A stretch of DNA of 64,000 nt from Hibiscus mutabilis (Eukaryota > Streptophyta > Magnoliopsida > Malvales > Malvaceae), in NCBI GenBank assembly GCA_019671005.1, contig CM033718.1, positions 3,472,001 to 3,536,000 on the forward strand, written 5' to 3'. Below the pieces are notes generated by a model. That model did no database searches. It saw only the letters and a list, made by a program, of their open reading frames with translations, and was not told where the DNA came from. Numbering within the stretch: the stretch's first letter is position 1; every line of letters starts with the position of its first letter. Shown piece by piece: positions 1 through 9,560 of the stretch. The position numbers and the translations under genes are program-made.

Positions 1-95
1 TGTAACTTCCGAGATTAGGTAAAGATTATGGACAATGAAATTCACTAACAACATTTTAGAAAATCCTGAAGAGCCTTGGTTAAAGATACTTGAAA

Positions 96-146
96 CTCTC
101 CACAGCAATTGCCAAAAGTTGGCATTCGGCAATTCCTTTTGGAGAG
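96..146. other. Short imperfect hairpin upstream of the lipase gene
   Basis: CTCTCCA at one end pairs with TGGAGAG at the other, and AATTGCC pairs with GGCAATT further in. It lies about 125 bases before the lipase start codon, so it would be in the promoter or 5' leader. Function unknown; it could be chance. Confidence 0.3.
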
Positions 147-269
147 TTACAAAGCTAAGCATATATTCCCCAATACAATACAATTTTACACTATTTAAGC
201 AGCAGATAACAAGTTACTATTATTTTATGAAATCAAAACCCTAGCATTTTTTTTGTAATATTGAAAGCC

Positions 270-2162
270 ATGGATCCTAACATATTCAAAGCAAACCATT
301 ATTTAGTTTTGAGACCAGATGAAGTGAGCATATGTCAGGTCATTGGGTTATTATGCTGCAAAAGAATGGAGGAAAATCGTTATTTCAGCATTCAAGAAAG
401 TGATAGAAAGAAAGAGTTCATTGAAAAAGGGCTGGCCGTGGCCTCTCTTTCGGCTCAGAAATGTCTGCTCAAGTTTGCCAAACCCATGAAATGGGTTGGG
501 AACAAGATGGAGATGGGGCTGAACCTCGTCTCCTTGAACACTAACATTTTCATGCTCTTCTTCAACACTTTGCTGTGTTAGTCACTTCTTTCTTTGTTCC
601 ACGTTAGATTATTGTTGTGTGATTCGGATTCGAGAGAATTTATTTGATTTGACTCAAACAAGTTTATTAATCATACTATATGAGCAAATTAACCAATGTT
701 TGTTGTGTATGTAGGTAGAGTGAAGGTTCCGAAGCGTGAATCAAATCGTTTTATCTCGTACATCGGACATTTGGACAGGCGAATTAAATTAGACAAGAAA
801 ATAGAACCTGGAAATGCTAGATATAATTCAGCACTGGCTGCAATGGCGGCTAAGCTAGCTTATGAGAATAAGGGTTTTATCAAAAATACAGTTGAACAAC
901 ATTGGAAGGTAAATCATTGTTTAAATTTTTGTTTGAAATTAATATTTAATGAATAATATTGGAGTTCACGAGAAATGGTTTAAAATGTCTACATAATGCA
1001 GATGGAATTCATTGATAAGGACTACAACTTTTGGAATGGTAGGAAATTCCATTTCCATTACGGTTTAATTTGTATTAATTTCATATTAACAAGTTTAATT
1101 ATACATGATTTGGACAGATTATCAACGGAATAACAATACGCAGGGCTTCATGTTCCATGACCAAAGGACCAACATGCTGGTCGTATCCTTCCGAGGAACC
1201 GAGGCTTTCAACGTATATGATTGGTGTACGGACTTGGACATCTCCTGCTTCGAGAACCCGGTAATGGGGACGATCCATGGAGGATTCATGAAAGCTTTAG
1301 GCTTAGTAATGGAGCACGGTTGGCCTCCTCATCTCCCCCGCGATAAGCAAGACAAGAACTTCGCTTATTATTCCATAAGAGAGGAGCTTAGAAGAAGGCT
1401 TAATTTGAACCAAGAAACCAAGTTCATAGTGACCGGTCACAGCCTGGGGGGCGCGTTGGCGGTACTACTGCCGGCCATCATGGCGTTGCACGAGGAAACG
1501 AAATTGCTGGAGAGGTTAGAAGGGGTTTATACATTCGGACAACCCCGAGTCGGAGATTCCAAGTTTAAGACGTTCATGGAGGAACATGTGTTTGATAAAT
1601 ATGGTGCTAAGTATCTGAGATTTGTGTACTGCAATGATTTGGTTCCTAGATTGCCTTTTGATGATCCTGTGACTTCCCTTTACACCCATTTTGGAACTTG
1701 CCTCTACTTCAACCGCAGCTATAAAGGCAAGGTGAATGACTTTGAATCATGCAAAACAAACATTTAATACGGTCCATGTCGCGACCATTGAACCGCGTCG
1801 TAAATGCACTTACGACACGGTCCAAACGGATCATACTTAATTATTTTGTGTTTGATTGTTTTCGGGGTTTGCAGATACTCGACGAAGAACCGCATAAGAA
1901 TTACTTTTCATGCTGCGGATGGCCTCGAAGGGTGTTGAATGCCATGGTTGAGCTAATGAGGAGTCTTTATCTGCCATTGTTGAAAGGAAGAGATTACAGG
2001 GAAGGTTTGGCGATGATAATGCTGGTTAGGCTTCCGGCACTGATCCTGCCAGGGGTGGCGGACCATAACCCTTTGGATTACGTTAACGCCACCCGATTGG
2101 GATCGATCCAAATATTTGAACAAGTTGAATCTTCTGAGAACCTGCTCAAACAAGGCCCCTAG
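270..2162 (+). CDS. OBL1-like: Class 3 triacylglycerol lipase, oil-body lipase (OBL1) type
   Basis: Predicted exons 270-576, 715-908, 1002-1038, 1118-1731 and 1875-2162 all join in phase at GT-AG borders and give 479 aa, close to the OBL family length. The alpha/beta-hydrolase nucleophile motif TGHSLGGALA places the serine near residue 288; the aspartate of VYCNDLVPRLP (about 353) and the histidine of VADHNPLDYVN (about 448) complete a class 3 lipase triad. Family members hydrolyse tri- and diacylglycerols at lipid droplets, for example in pollen tubes and seedlings. The N-terminal part (residues 1-100) lacks a clear signal peptide but has a hydrophobic stretch just before the first intron (LVSLNTNIFMLFFNTLL) that could anchor it to droplets or ER. 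The ATG at 270 was chosen because the frame opens further upstream only with non-ATG codons. No lesions seen. It could be another OBL paralogue. Confidence 0.87.
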
Positions 2163-2260
2163 AAACACAATCCAAATTTGGCCATCAATTTGAATAAAAA
2201 ATATTGTAATTTGAAGTATTCGAAAATAGTAATTTAATCATTGAAATGGTTGTATGAAAC

Positions 2261-2663
2261 AGAGTTAATTGCACTACACGTCTTTAAACTATAATTCTCA
2301 TTTTAAATTGGTCTCCAAACTTTTGAGCATTCTAATTTCATCCTCAAACTATAACTCTCATTCTAAATTGATCCTCAAACTTTTCGAACGTTCAAATTTC
2401 ATCTACAAATTATCAATATATGATAATCATATCTTATGTTAACAAAATCGTTATAAAAATTGTTAATTTTAATGAAACGCCGATGTGTATTATGTAATAA
2501 TATGATGTGGTATAAACGATAATTTGAGGATGAAAATAAAATATTAAGAAAGTTCGAGGACCAATTTAGAATGAGAGTTATAGTTTGAGTTGAAACATTT
2601 AAAAGTTCATAGATTAATTTAGAATGAGAATTCTAATTTGACGACGTACGGTACAATTAGCTC
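2261..2663. mobile_element. Foldback MITE with 8-bp target duplication
   Basis: The ends AGAGTTAATTGCACTACACG and the reverse complement of ACGTACGGTACAATTAGCTC match, and the arms pair over almost the whole length (blocks such as CTCATTTTAAATTGGTC against its complement on the right). TATGAAAC stands directly on both sides (2253-2260 and 2664-2671). An 8-9 bp duplication fits the hAT or Mutator superfamilies. It starts about 100 bp after the lipase stop codon, so it may lie in or next to the 3' UTR. Confidence 0.85.
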
Positions 2664-2671
2664 TATGAAAC

Positions 2672-4670
2672 GATTAGGATTTAGGATATGTTGATATATA
2701 TTATTTTAGGATTTTGTTGTAGGCACCCTAAGGGCTAGTTTAAAAACTATTAGATTCTAAAGATTAATGGTTATTTTTTTAATAAAATCTACTAAGATGC
2801 TTAATTATAGATATAACTAATATTTAGAGAAAAAAAGTATTCTATTAATTATCTTAAAAATAAACATCAGATCTTAAACCTTAAACTCTAAACTCTCAAT
2901 GCTAACTCTAAACTTTAAACCCTAACACTAAAACAAACCTTAAACTATAAACCACAAGTCCTAAATAATAAACTATAAATTATAAAACCTAAATTATAAA
3001 CTTTAAATTCTAAATCATAAGCCCTATACCCTAAATTACAAACTTTAATTCATTGTCCTCCAGAACGAATATAGCAAAACTCTTAATTATAGCTACAATT
3101 AAGTGTATTAGTAAATTCCATTGAATAAAAGAAAATATGCACTAATAATTATAGAAATTTATTAGTTTTTAACGTGGCCCTCGGGCTTCGTATAACAACA
3201 TCTATTATTCTATTCAAATAATGTAATTTCGAAAAACGTTTCAACCTTAAATTAGTCGAAATTGGACCGGAGAAACAAATAATAAAGACAGAATAAAAGA
3301 GGTGGAAATAGTCAACAGGAAGGGTGTGATTAAAATTCCAACATTTGTGTTCTCACGTTATTTCGAATTTTCGATTAGATTTAGATGTCTCGTCCACTTC
3401 ACGCAATATGTTGGAAATTTTAATAGCCAAAGTCAATGTTGTGTTATTATTTTAGTTTGGTCATTGAACGAATCAGTACTTTACTTTTTTCTTAATCTTT
3501 TTCCTTGAAAAATTAAGAGGGGTTGATTCTGAAATGCACCAGGAAAAAAATCAATTTGATATAATGATAGTAAATTTATGGCATAATAATATTTTTAACT
3601 TAATTTTTTTATTGTCATTTTAACACAATTCTTTATTTCGTTTCTTTTAACCACGTATTTTTATTTTTTGTCAAATGTGATGACGATAATTATTTTATCT
3701 TTTCTATCGTGTAATAAAAACTTTGAAAAATAGTTGTTGTTCTTAGGGTTGAAGTTTCTTCTTTTTTACAATTTCTCCTAGGCGTCAGGAAAAGTAAATT
3801 TTATTCCTACTAGGTCTTGAACTCATAACCTAAGAGGAATGGAGAATGTCAACTAAAAATTTTAATCACATGGTTTTAAGATTGTTAATGATTTTATTGG
3901 CTTTTAAAGTATACGATACCAATTAATCTCAGGTTCAATCATTAATTAACGAATAAAATTTAATACTTCCTTCATCCCTGTTAAATTATCAGATGTTGAT
4001 TTTTTTAGGTAATTTTAAAAAAAAAGTTTTATAAGAGATATGATGTAAAAAAATTCAAATGACAATTCTATTATTGAAAAATTATCTTTGTTTTTTGGGA
4101 AATTAAAATAAATAGTACAAAATTAAACATGAGTTTTAATAGTTGTTGATATTCTCAAAGTGATAATTTAGGTAAAATTTAAAAATACAAAAAGAGATAA
4201 ATTTATTGGAATAAAAAAGTTAATATTATTTTTTTCCGAGATAAATGGCATGCATTAGTACGAGGAAACCACTGAGAAATCAGTGACAATTTAGGTGCAA
4301 TTTAAAAATATAAAAGTATCCTTTAATTTTACAATTTAATTATTTTTAAGACCTAAACAAGCACTGGTCAATCAAGCTGTTCATTTTTTGTTCTCTCATT
4401 TCTCTTAGGTTATAGGTTCTAGACCCATTAGAAACACTTCTTTCTTCTCGAGTCTCCTTTCTTTTTTCTGTTAGGTAAGATTAGAATTAGATAAAATTTA
4501 TTAAAAATATATTTTTAAAACCCTTTTTGTTTTAAACTTAATTAGTCTATCCCGTAGTTTAATCCTGACTTCATCCATAAAAGAAACTACTGTGAAAAGT
4601 TCTCACCGGCCACCTCCCCCCACATTTTTCTCGTTAGAAACATTTCTTTCTCCCTTTTATCTCTATTATC
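2672..4670. other. AT-rich intergenic DNA, lipase to HSFB1
   Basis: No gene seen. Bases 2870-3050 are a degenerate run of CCTAAAC/TAAACTC motifs (telomere-like, but imperfect and internal). From about 4600 the sequence becomes pyrimidine-rich and probably forms the promoter and leader of the downstream heat shock factor gene. Confidence 0.6.
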
Positions 4671-4673
4671 TTC

Positions 4674-4688
4674 AAGAAAGAAGAAAAA
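4674..4688 (+). promoter_or_regulatory. Purine-rich leader stretch (R-motif-like) before uORF1
   Basis: AAGAAAGAAGAAAAA lies two bases before the first upstream ATG; a second purine block (GAAGAGAAAAGAGGA, about 4991-5005) lies just before the main ATG. In Arabidopsis TBF1 a purine-rich 'R-motif' in the leader works together with uORFs in immune-induced translation. The role here is inference by homology. Confidence 0.4.
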
Positions 4689-4689
4689 C

Positions 4690-4734
4690 ATGTTCATTTC
4701 TTCTTATTCTTCCTCCTTTCTCTCGTTCATTTAA
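4690..4734 (+). promoter_or_regulatory. uORF1 in the HSFB1 leader (14 codons)
   Basis: ATG at 4690 opens a 14-residue peptide ending at TAA 4732-4734; it holds three phenylalanines and many serines (starts MFISSYSSS). It lies 279 bases before the main stop-free start codon of the heat shock factor. TBF1/HSFB1 of Arabidopsis is known to be translationally restrained by Phe-rich uORFs. Confidence 0.6.
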
Positions 4735-4836
4735 AATTTAAAAAGACTTACTCTGGTAAAGAAGCTTCATTTCAAGTCCTTTAAAGTTTTTTTTTTCATT
4801 CCGCAACACGCTTTTGTTCTCCAAAATTTTCAAGTC

Positions 4837-4896
4837 ATGGTCTTGTTTAGATTACATAAACCCAGAGAGCTCTTTTTGTTAATCCATGGAAACTGA
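4837..4896 (+). promoter_or_regulatory. uORF2 in the HSFB1 leader (19 codons)
   Basis: ATG at 4837 opens a 19-residue peptide (starts MVLFRLHKPREL, ends with IHGN) stopping at TGA 4894-4896. Basic and hydrophobic residues with two Phe. It has the position expected for the second, stronger uORF of TBF1-type genes. Peptide conservation should be checked across species. Confidence 0.6.
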
Positions 4897-4951
4897 AACA
4901 AGCAAACCTGTAAAAGTGACAACCTCGCTCGTCTTTGTGGTACTAAATTGA
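4886..4951 (+). promoter_or_regulatory. Overlapping third uORF (21 codons)
   Basis: ATG at 4886 lies inside the last codons of uORF2 in another frame and runs to TGA 4949-4951 (starts METETSKPVKV). It is the least certain of the three because a ribosome finishing uORF2 would have to re-initiate a few bases back. Confidence 0.35.
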
Positions 4952-5012
4952 TAACTTTAGGTTAGGTTAGGTTTTTTTTTTTTGGCGTTGGTGAAGAGAA
5001 AAGAGGATCGGA

Positions 5013-7134
5013 ATGGCTCAAAGGTTTGTTCCGGCGCCGTTCTTGACGAAAACATACGAGCTGGTGGATGATCCGATCACCGACCATGTGATTTCATGGA
5101 ACGGAAACGGCACGGCGTTTGTGGTTTGGAAAAATGCTGAATTTGCAAAGGATTTGCTTCCCAACTATTTCAAGCACGACAACTTTTCCAGCTTCGTGCG
5201 TCAGCTTAACACTTACGTAAGTTGTCCTAAATTCTTTGATTCTTTCTACACCCATGTTTATATTCGATTTACTTTGTGGGAATATTTAGAGTTGATTAAT
5301 GAATCTAATTTTAATTTAATTTATATTATTGTTATAATAGTTTAAAGTTTATAAATTCAAAAACAGATAAGTATACGGTCTTTTTCACTCTAATAAACTA
5401 AAGGTTTAAGGTTAGGTAATTTAGAAAAATATGGTTTTTGCGGAAAATTATGAGAAAGTTTTTGAAGTTGTTTAATGTGGAATTTTGGTAAAATTAGTGA
5501 AATCATGTAGTTGGAGAAAAAAAGGGGAAATGGATTGTCAAAGATTTATTTAGGGATTTGTTGTTAATTCTATGATAACCATCGAAGTTGTCGTATCTTT
5601 CCGACGACATTGGAGAAGTCATCATCCTTTTCGAAGACTTTCCGTGGTTTAATTTTTTTCAAAATCACACAAAAGTTGCCATGGTTTCTTGACGAGTTTA
5701 GTTGATGTTAGGATGAAAATGAAAGAAATGCAAAGGTGGGAGGTTGGAATGAGAAAGTGGAGAAGTTGGTGGATTGGATTTTTATTTTGGGATGAAAATG
5801 AAAGGAAAGAAAACTTGAGAGGCTAGAGTGAGAAACTAGAGAAGTTAGGGGACTGAATTTAAAGAAAAAAGTTCAGTCTCCCAACTTCTCCAATTTCTTA
5901 CTCCAGCCTCTCAAGTTTGTCTTCCTTTTATTTTCACCCCAAAATTAAAAATTCAATCCCCAAGTTTTCTAGCTCCCCACTTCAATCTCCCACCTTCGCA
6001 TTCCTTACATTTTCGTTCAAATATCAATCAATCATGTCAAGAAAATCTGACAACTTTTATTTGACTTTGAAAAAAATTAAACTAAGGCGAGTTGTCATGC
6101 AAGTATGTTGACTTCCTCAATGTCGTCGAATATAAGGACTCTGATGACTATTGTAGAATTAATAACAATTTCCTAAATAAATCTCAACCTATCACATTTT
6201 GTATTTCTTTTTTCCAACTGTATTATTTCACTAATATCAAACTTTGGGGGGTAAATGAGAAGGGGGTGATAATTTAGGTATAATTTGATAAATAAAAAAA
6301 TTAGCAGTTTATAAGAAAAAGTTGTATAATTTGAGGGCTAACTCTGTATAGAAACCTAAAATAAACATTAAAAAGTTAAAATTGGAAGAAAAAATCGAAA
6401 GATAATAGAAGCTTTAAAGTTTTAATTCGACTGTTTTCTTGCAGGGATTTCGAAAGGTTGTTCAGGACAAATGGGAATTCGCGAACGAGAACTTCAAGCG
6501 AGGGCAAAAAGAGCTCTTGTCCGGAATCCGTCGTCGGAAGTTGGTGACACCATCGCCGACTAACACTCCGGCGAACTGTAAAACATCTGGTGCTCGTCCC
6601 TCCTCCCCGACTAAGTCCGGGGAGGACCTAGGGTCCACTTCCACATCATCACCAGACTCGAAGAATCCGGGATCAATTCAAACGAAGCCAACAACTACAA
6701 CTCAATTATCTTATTTATCAGGCGAGAACGAGAAACTGAAAAAACATAACGAGATGTTGAGCTCGGAGCTGGCGCAAGCGAAGAAGCAATACGACGAGCT
6801 GGTTGCGTTTTTAACCGAATGTGTGAAGGTGAGGCCCGACCAGATCAACCGCATCATGCGTCAAGGAAGCTATTATTCCACCCCTGATGGCGATGAATAT
6901 GATCATGGCCGTCGGTACGGTACCGATGATTTTGACGATGACGACAACGAAAAGGTGAACGGAGAGTGTAACGGAAGTTTGAAACTGTTTGGGGTTTTGT
7001 TGAAATGCGCTGGAAAAAAGAGGGCCCGCGAGGAGATGAGAATAGTGTGCAATGGGACACACGCTAAGGAGCTGAAGACTGTAGATTTTCGCCACGTTGC
7101 CTTGGTGATCGGAGGAGGGAAAGTTTGCAACTGA
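5013..7134 (+). CDS. HSFB1: Heat shock transcription factor class B1 (HSFB1/TBF1-like)
   Basis: Two exons, 5013-5216 and 6445-7134, join in phase within the DNA-binding domain (QLNTY / GFRKVV), the canonical HSF intron position, to give 297 aa. Residues about 6-98 are the HSF DNA-binding domain. A serine/threonine-rich linker is followed by the HR-A/B coiled coil (about 159-195, beginning [10 protein letters not shown]). The class B repressor tetrapeptide LFGV is at about 249-252, followed by a basic KKRARE nuclear localisation stretch and a C-terminal KVCN like that of Arabidopsis HSFB1. Class B HSFs lack an activation domain and act as repressors or co-regulators; Arabidopsis HSFB1/TBF1 switches growth to defence. 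The leader carries three uORFs, which implies translational control. The 1.2-kb intron is mostly an inverted repeat. The coding sequence shows no lesions. Confidence 0.93.
5480..6246. repeat. Long imperfect inverted repeat filling the HSFB1 intron
   Basis: The left arm (about 5480-5863) read backwards and complemented matches the right arm (about 5866-6246) block after block: GATTTATTTAGG, TTAATTCTA, CGACGACATTG, GTTTAATTTTTTTCAAA, TTCTTGAC, GGTGGGAG, and around the centre TTAGGGGACTGAA against TTCAGTCTCCCAA. Spacer at the centre is only a few bases. It would fold into a hairpin of roughly 380 bp per arm in the pre-mRNA. Most likely a foldback MITE; no target duplication was identified. Confidence 0.85.
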
Positions 7135-7612
7135 CCAATCAGAGGCGGACATGGTAAATAAGTTCATAGTTTCGTAATTTCAAAATAAAAAAATATGGGT
7201 AAAGTTCAAAGCCAACTTTGTCTAGAAAACTTAAGTTTAATTCTAGAAATTTACAAATGTGTCCTTTGAAGATTAGATTGTTGCTTATTATGGATTAATT
7301 GTCTAGATAATAATTGAGTTATATAATTTCGTGCTTTAACTTTTAAAATTATTTTAATTGCATTTTCATAGTATTATAAACGTATTAACTATGTTTTTTT
7401 GTGTGCTTTAACTATGTGGATTCAATTATAATAAAATGTGTATTGTATGTACTGGTATCATTAAATCGGCGCGTTAAAAACAAAATATGTTCATATTTTA
7501 AAATAATTAATTTATTTTTGATTAAAAGAGGGAATTAGCATGAACCTCCCTAATTCTAATTAGAAGAAAAAAAAAGTACTCATGGTAATCAACAGTCATA
7601 ACGACAACCATT
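7135..7612. other. HSFB1 3' flank, AT-rich, no gene seen
   Basis: Contains the probable 3' UTR of HSFB1 followed by AT-rich DNA without a convincing ORF. Confidence 0.5.
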
Positions 7613-7927
7613 CTAATCAGTTATAATATCCTTCCGAAGAAGATCGAAGACATAACTAGGTGAATCTATAAATTTATGTGTGCCAAACGGCATTTTCCAA
7701 GCCGCATGTACAAGAGCATCCGCGACCTTGTTACCTTCCCTTGCAACTACTGTCAAACGAACCTCTCGATCCTTATCAAGCAATTCCCAAATGTGGTGTG
7801 TAAGCGAGGGCCAAGCAGCCATAAATGAACGGTCGGTAAAAATATTTAACGCTTTCTTGCAGTCCGATTCCACCCACAAGAGACTTATCCCAAGCTCCTA
7901 CGCCAACCTTAATCCTTTATAGATGCC
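7613..7927 (-). pseudogene. RNase H-like (RVT_3 type) domain fragment
   Basis: The minus strand encodes about 100 residues resembling the C-terminal half of plant RNase H-like domains: an ELG/WVESDCKKAL block, then VVAREGNKVADALVHAA. An in-frame TAG interrupts it a few codons upstream of WVESDCKKA, and neither the N-terminal catalytic part nor a reverse transcriptase lies beside it. Such domains sit at the end of non-LTR retrotransposon ORFs and in dispersed host copies; this is a decayed fragment. Confidence 0.7.
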
Positions 7928-8188
7928 TACAATCCAATATCATGGGTTTGAGTTACCTTAGTCTCAATAAGATAATTAATTTTTAATATATCAAATCCAA
8001 ATTTTCCATGCAAAGTTTATTGCTACCTATTAAGGGCAGACCAATCAAATCTGAGACTCAAAAGAGTTACTTCACAAGAATACAATAAGATTATAAATTC
8101 CATGGTACGACTTAGTAGAGAGAAACTCATCAAGTTTTTTCTTTTTTTTTATAATGGAGCATCCCCTATTTATGCTTCATAATTTTTA

Positions 8189-9031
8189 GGGATAACTACA
8201 TAAATAGTACCCCACTTATTTTCGTATTATTATTTTGATATCTCAACTATTTTTTTGACAAAATAGTATTTAACGTTCGTTTTTGTTCTATTTTGGTACT
8301 CGACCGTTAAAAATTAATAGAAATGATGACATGACTTGGTATAATCACACTTTTAGTCCAAAATACTTAAATATTCTAGAAATTTAGTCTAAAGTCCATC
8401 CATGTAAAACATCATCTTAATTTGGGGTAGTGGTAGAGTCAGGATTTTCATATATGGGGTCAAAGTAGACTTTGAGGTACAAGGAATCTCATACCACTAC
8501 AATATAAATATTGTTGACCCCATACCCAAACAAATCAAGTGGGGCAAATTCTAATATTTCTATTAAAGAATTTATACTAACTCCTTGAGAACCTCATTTA
8601 ACTCTTTGAAAATCCCTTACCACAACAAATCAAATGTGGTCAATTGACCTCCCCTAAACTATATGTGGCTCTGCCACTAATTTGGGGGTAAAATTGCAAA
8701 TTACCCAAATGCATTGTTACAACCAGAGAAATGCACCTAAAAAATCTCTCTTCAATCTGTAAAATGCATTTGGGTAATTTGCAATTTTATCCCAAAATGA
8801 AAATTATGTTTTAAATGGATGGATATTGGGTTAAATTGATAAAATATACAAGTATTTTGAATTAAAAGTGTGATTATACTAAGCTACGGCATCATCTCCA
8901 TTCATTTTTAATGGTTGGGTACCAAAACAAAATAAAAATGTAACTTAAGATATCATTTTGCCATAAATAATAATTAAAATATCAAAACAGTAACACGCGA
9001 ATAGATAGAGTACTATTTATATAGTTTTCCT
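8189..9031. mobile_element. MULE-type foldback MITE with 9-bp target duplication
   Basis: Ends GGGATAACTACATAAATAGTAC and the complement of GTACTATTTATATAGTTTTCCT match, and the arms pair over about 240 bp. TAATTTTTA is duplicated exactly at 8180-8188 and 9032-9040, the size made by Mutator-like elements. Another MITE is nested in it (8428-8679). The loop region holds a further short palindrome (TGCAAATTACCCAAATGCATT and complement, 8693-8790). Confidence 0.85.
8428..8679. mobile_element. hAT-type MITE nested in the larger MITE
   Basis: Ends TAGTGGTAGAGTC and the complement of GGCTCTGCCACTA; ATTTGGGG is duplicated exactly on both sides (8420-8427, 8680-8687). The 8-bp duplication and TAGTGG...CCACTA ends fit the hAT superfamily. 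252 bp, no coding capacity. Related in ends to the element at 21703. Confidence 0.85.
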
Positions 9032-9040
9032 TAATTTTTA

Positions 9041-9560
9041 CGATGGACATCGTCTCTTAATTTATTTTAATTTTATTAAAAAAAAGCATGAAACACCATA
9101 GATATTTGTTGTAAAAACTAGAAAATGACGCGTGTTATAGTTTTGGATATCACTTTATTTATGATATAGTTAAATTTATATAAAAATATAAAATTATTCA
9201 AATATGCAAAAAAAAAATATTAATAAGTTACTCTCGAAAAATAAAAAGTTTTTATAAGTAAAAAATACATATAATAGGAAAGATTGTTTGGTCTAGGAGG
9301 AACGAAACCGTAGATTTTTAGGCAATACTTGCAAGAGTAAGAGATTCTTCTATCTATCAAACTTATATACAAATGAGGTTACATAATACAAATATCAATA
9401 AGTTTGATAATGTAAACTCTAATATAATGATTGGGGGTTGTAAATAGCTTACCGTAATGGATAATTTCAGGGTTTTGTGATTTACGTTGTATAAATAACA
9501 TATTTTCTATTTTTTGAGTAATGAAATTCAACCATTATATATATAAAAAAAATACATATG
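9041..9560. other. AT-rich intergenic DNA
   Basis: No gene or clear repeat recognised; probably the 3' flank of the minus-strand patatin-like gene. Confidence 0.5.

Noticed and set aside
2870..3050. Telomere-like CCTAAAC run as an ancient telomere
   Set aside because: Too degenerate and short; similar runs in this window are bodies of MITEs.
5917..6277. Two short plus-strand ORFs in the HSFB1 intron
   Set aside because: They lie in the right arm of the inverted repeat and have no domain.
6462..7167. Minus-strand ORFs opposite HSFB1 exon 2
   Set aside because: Shadows of the coding exon.
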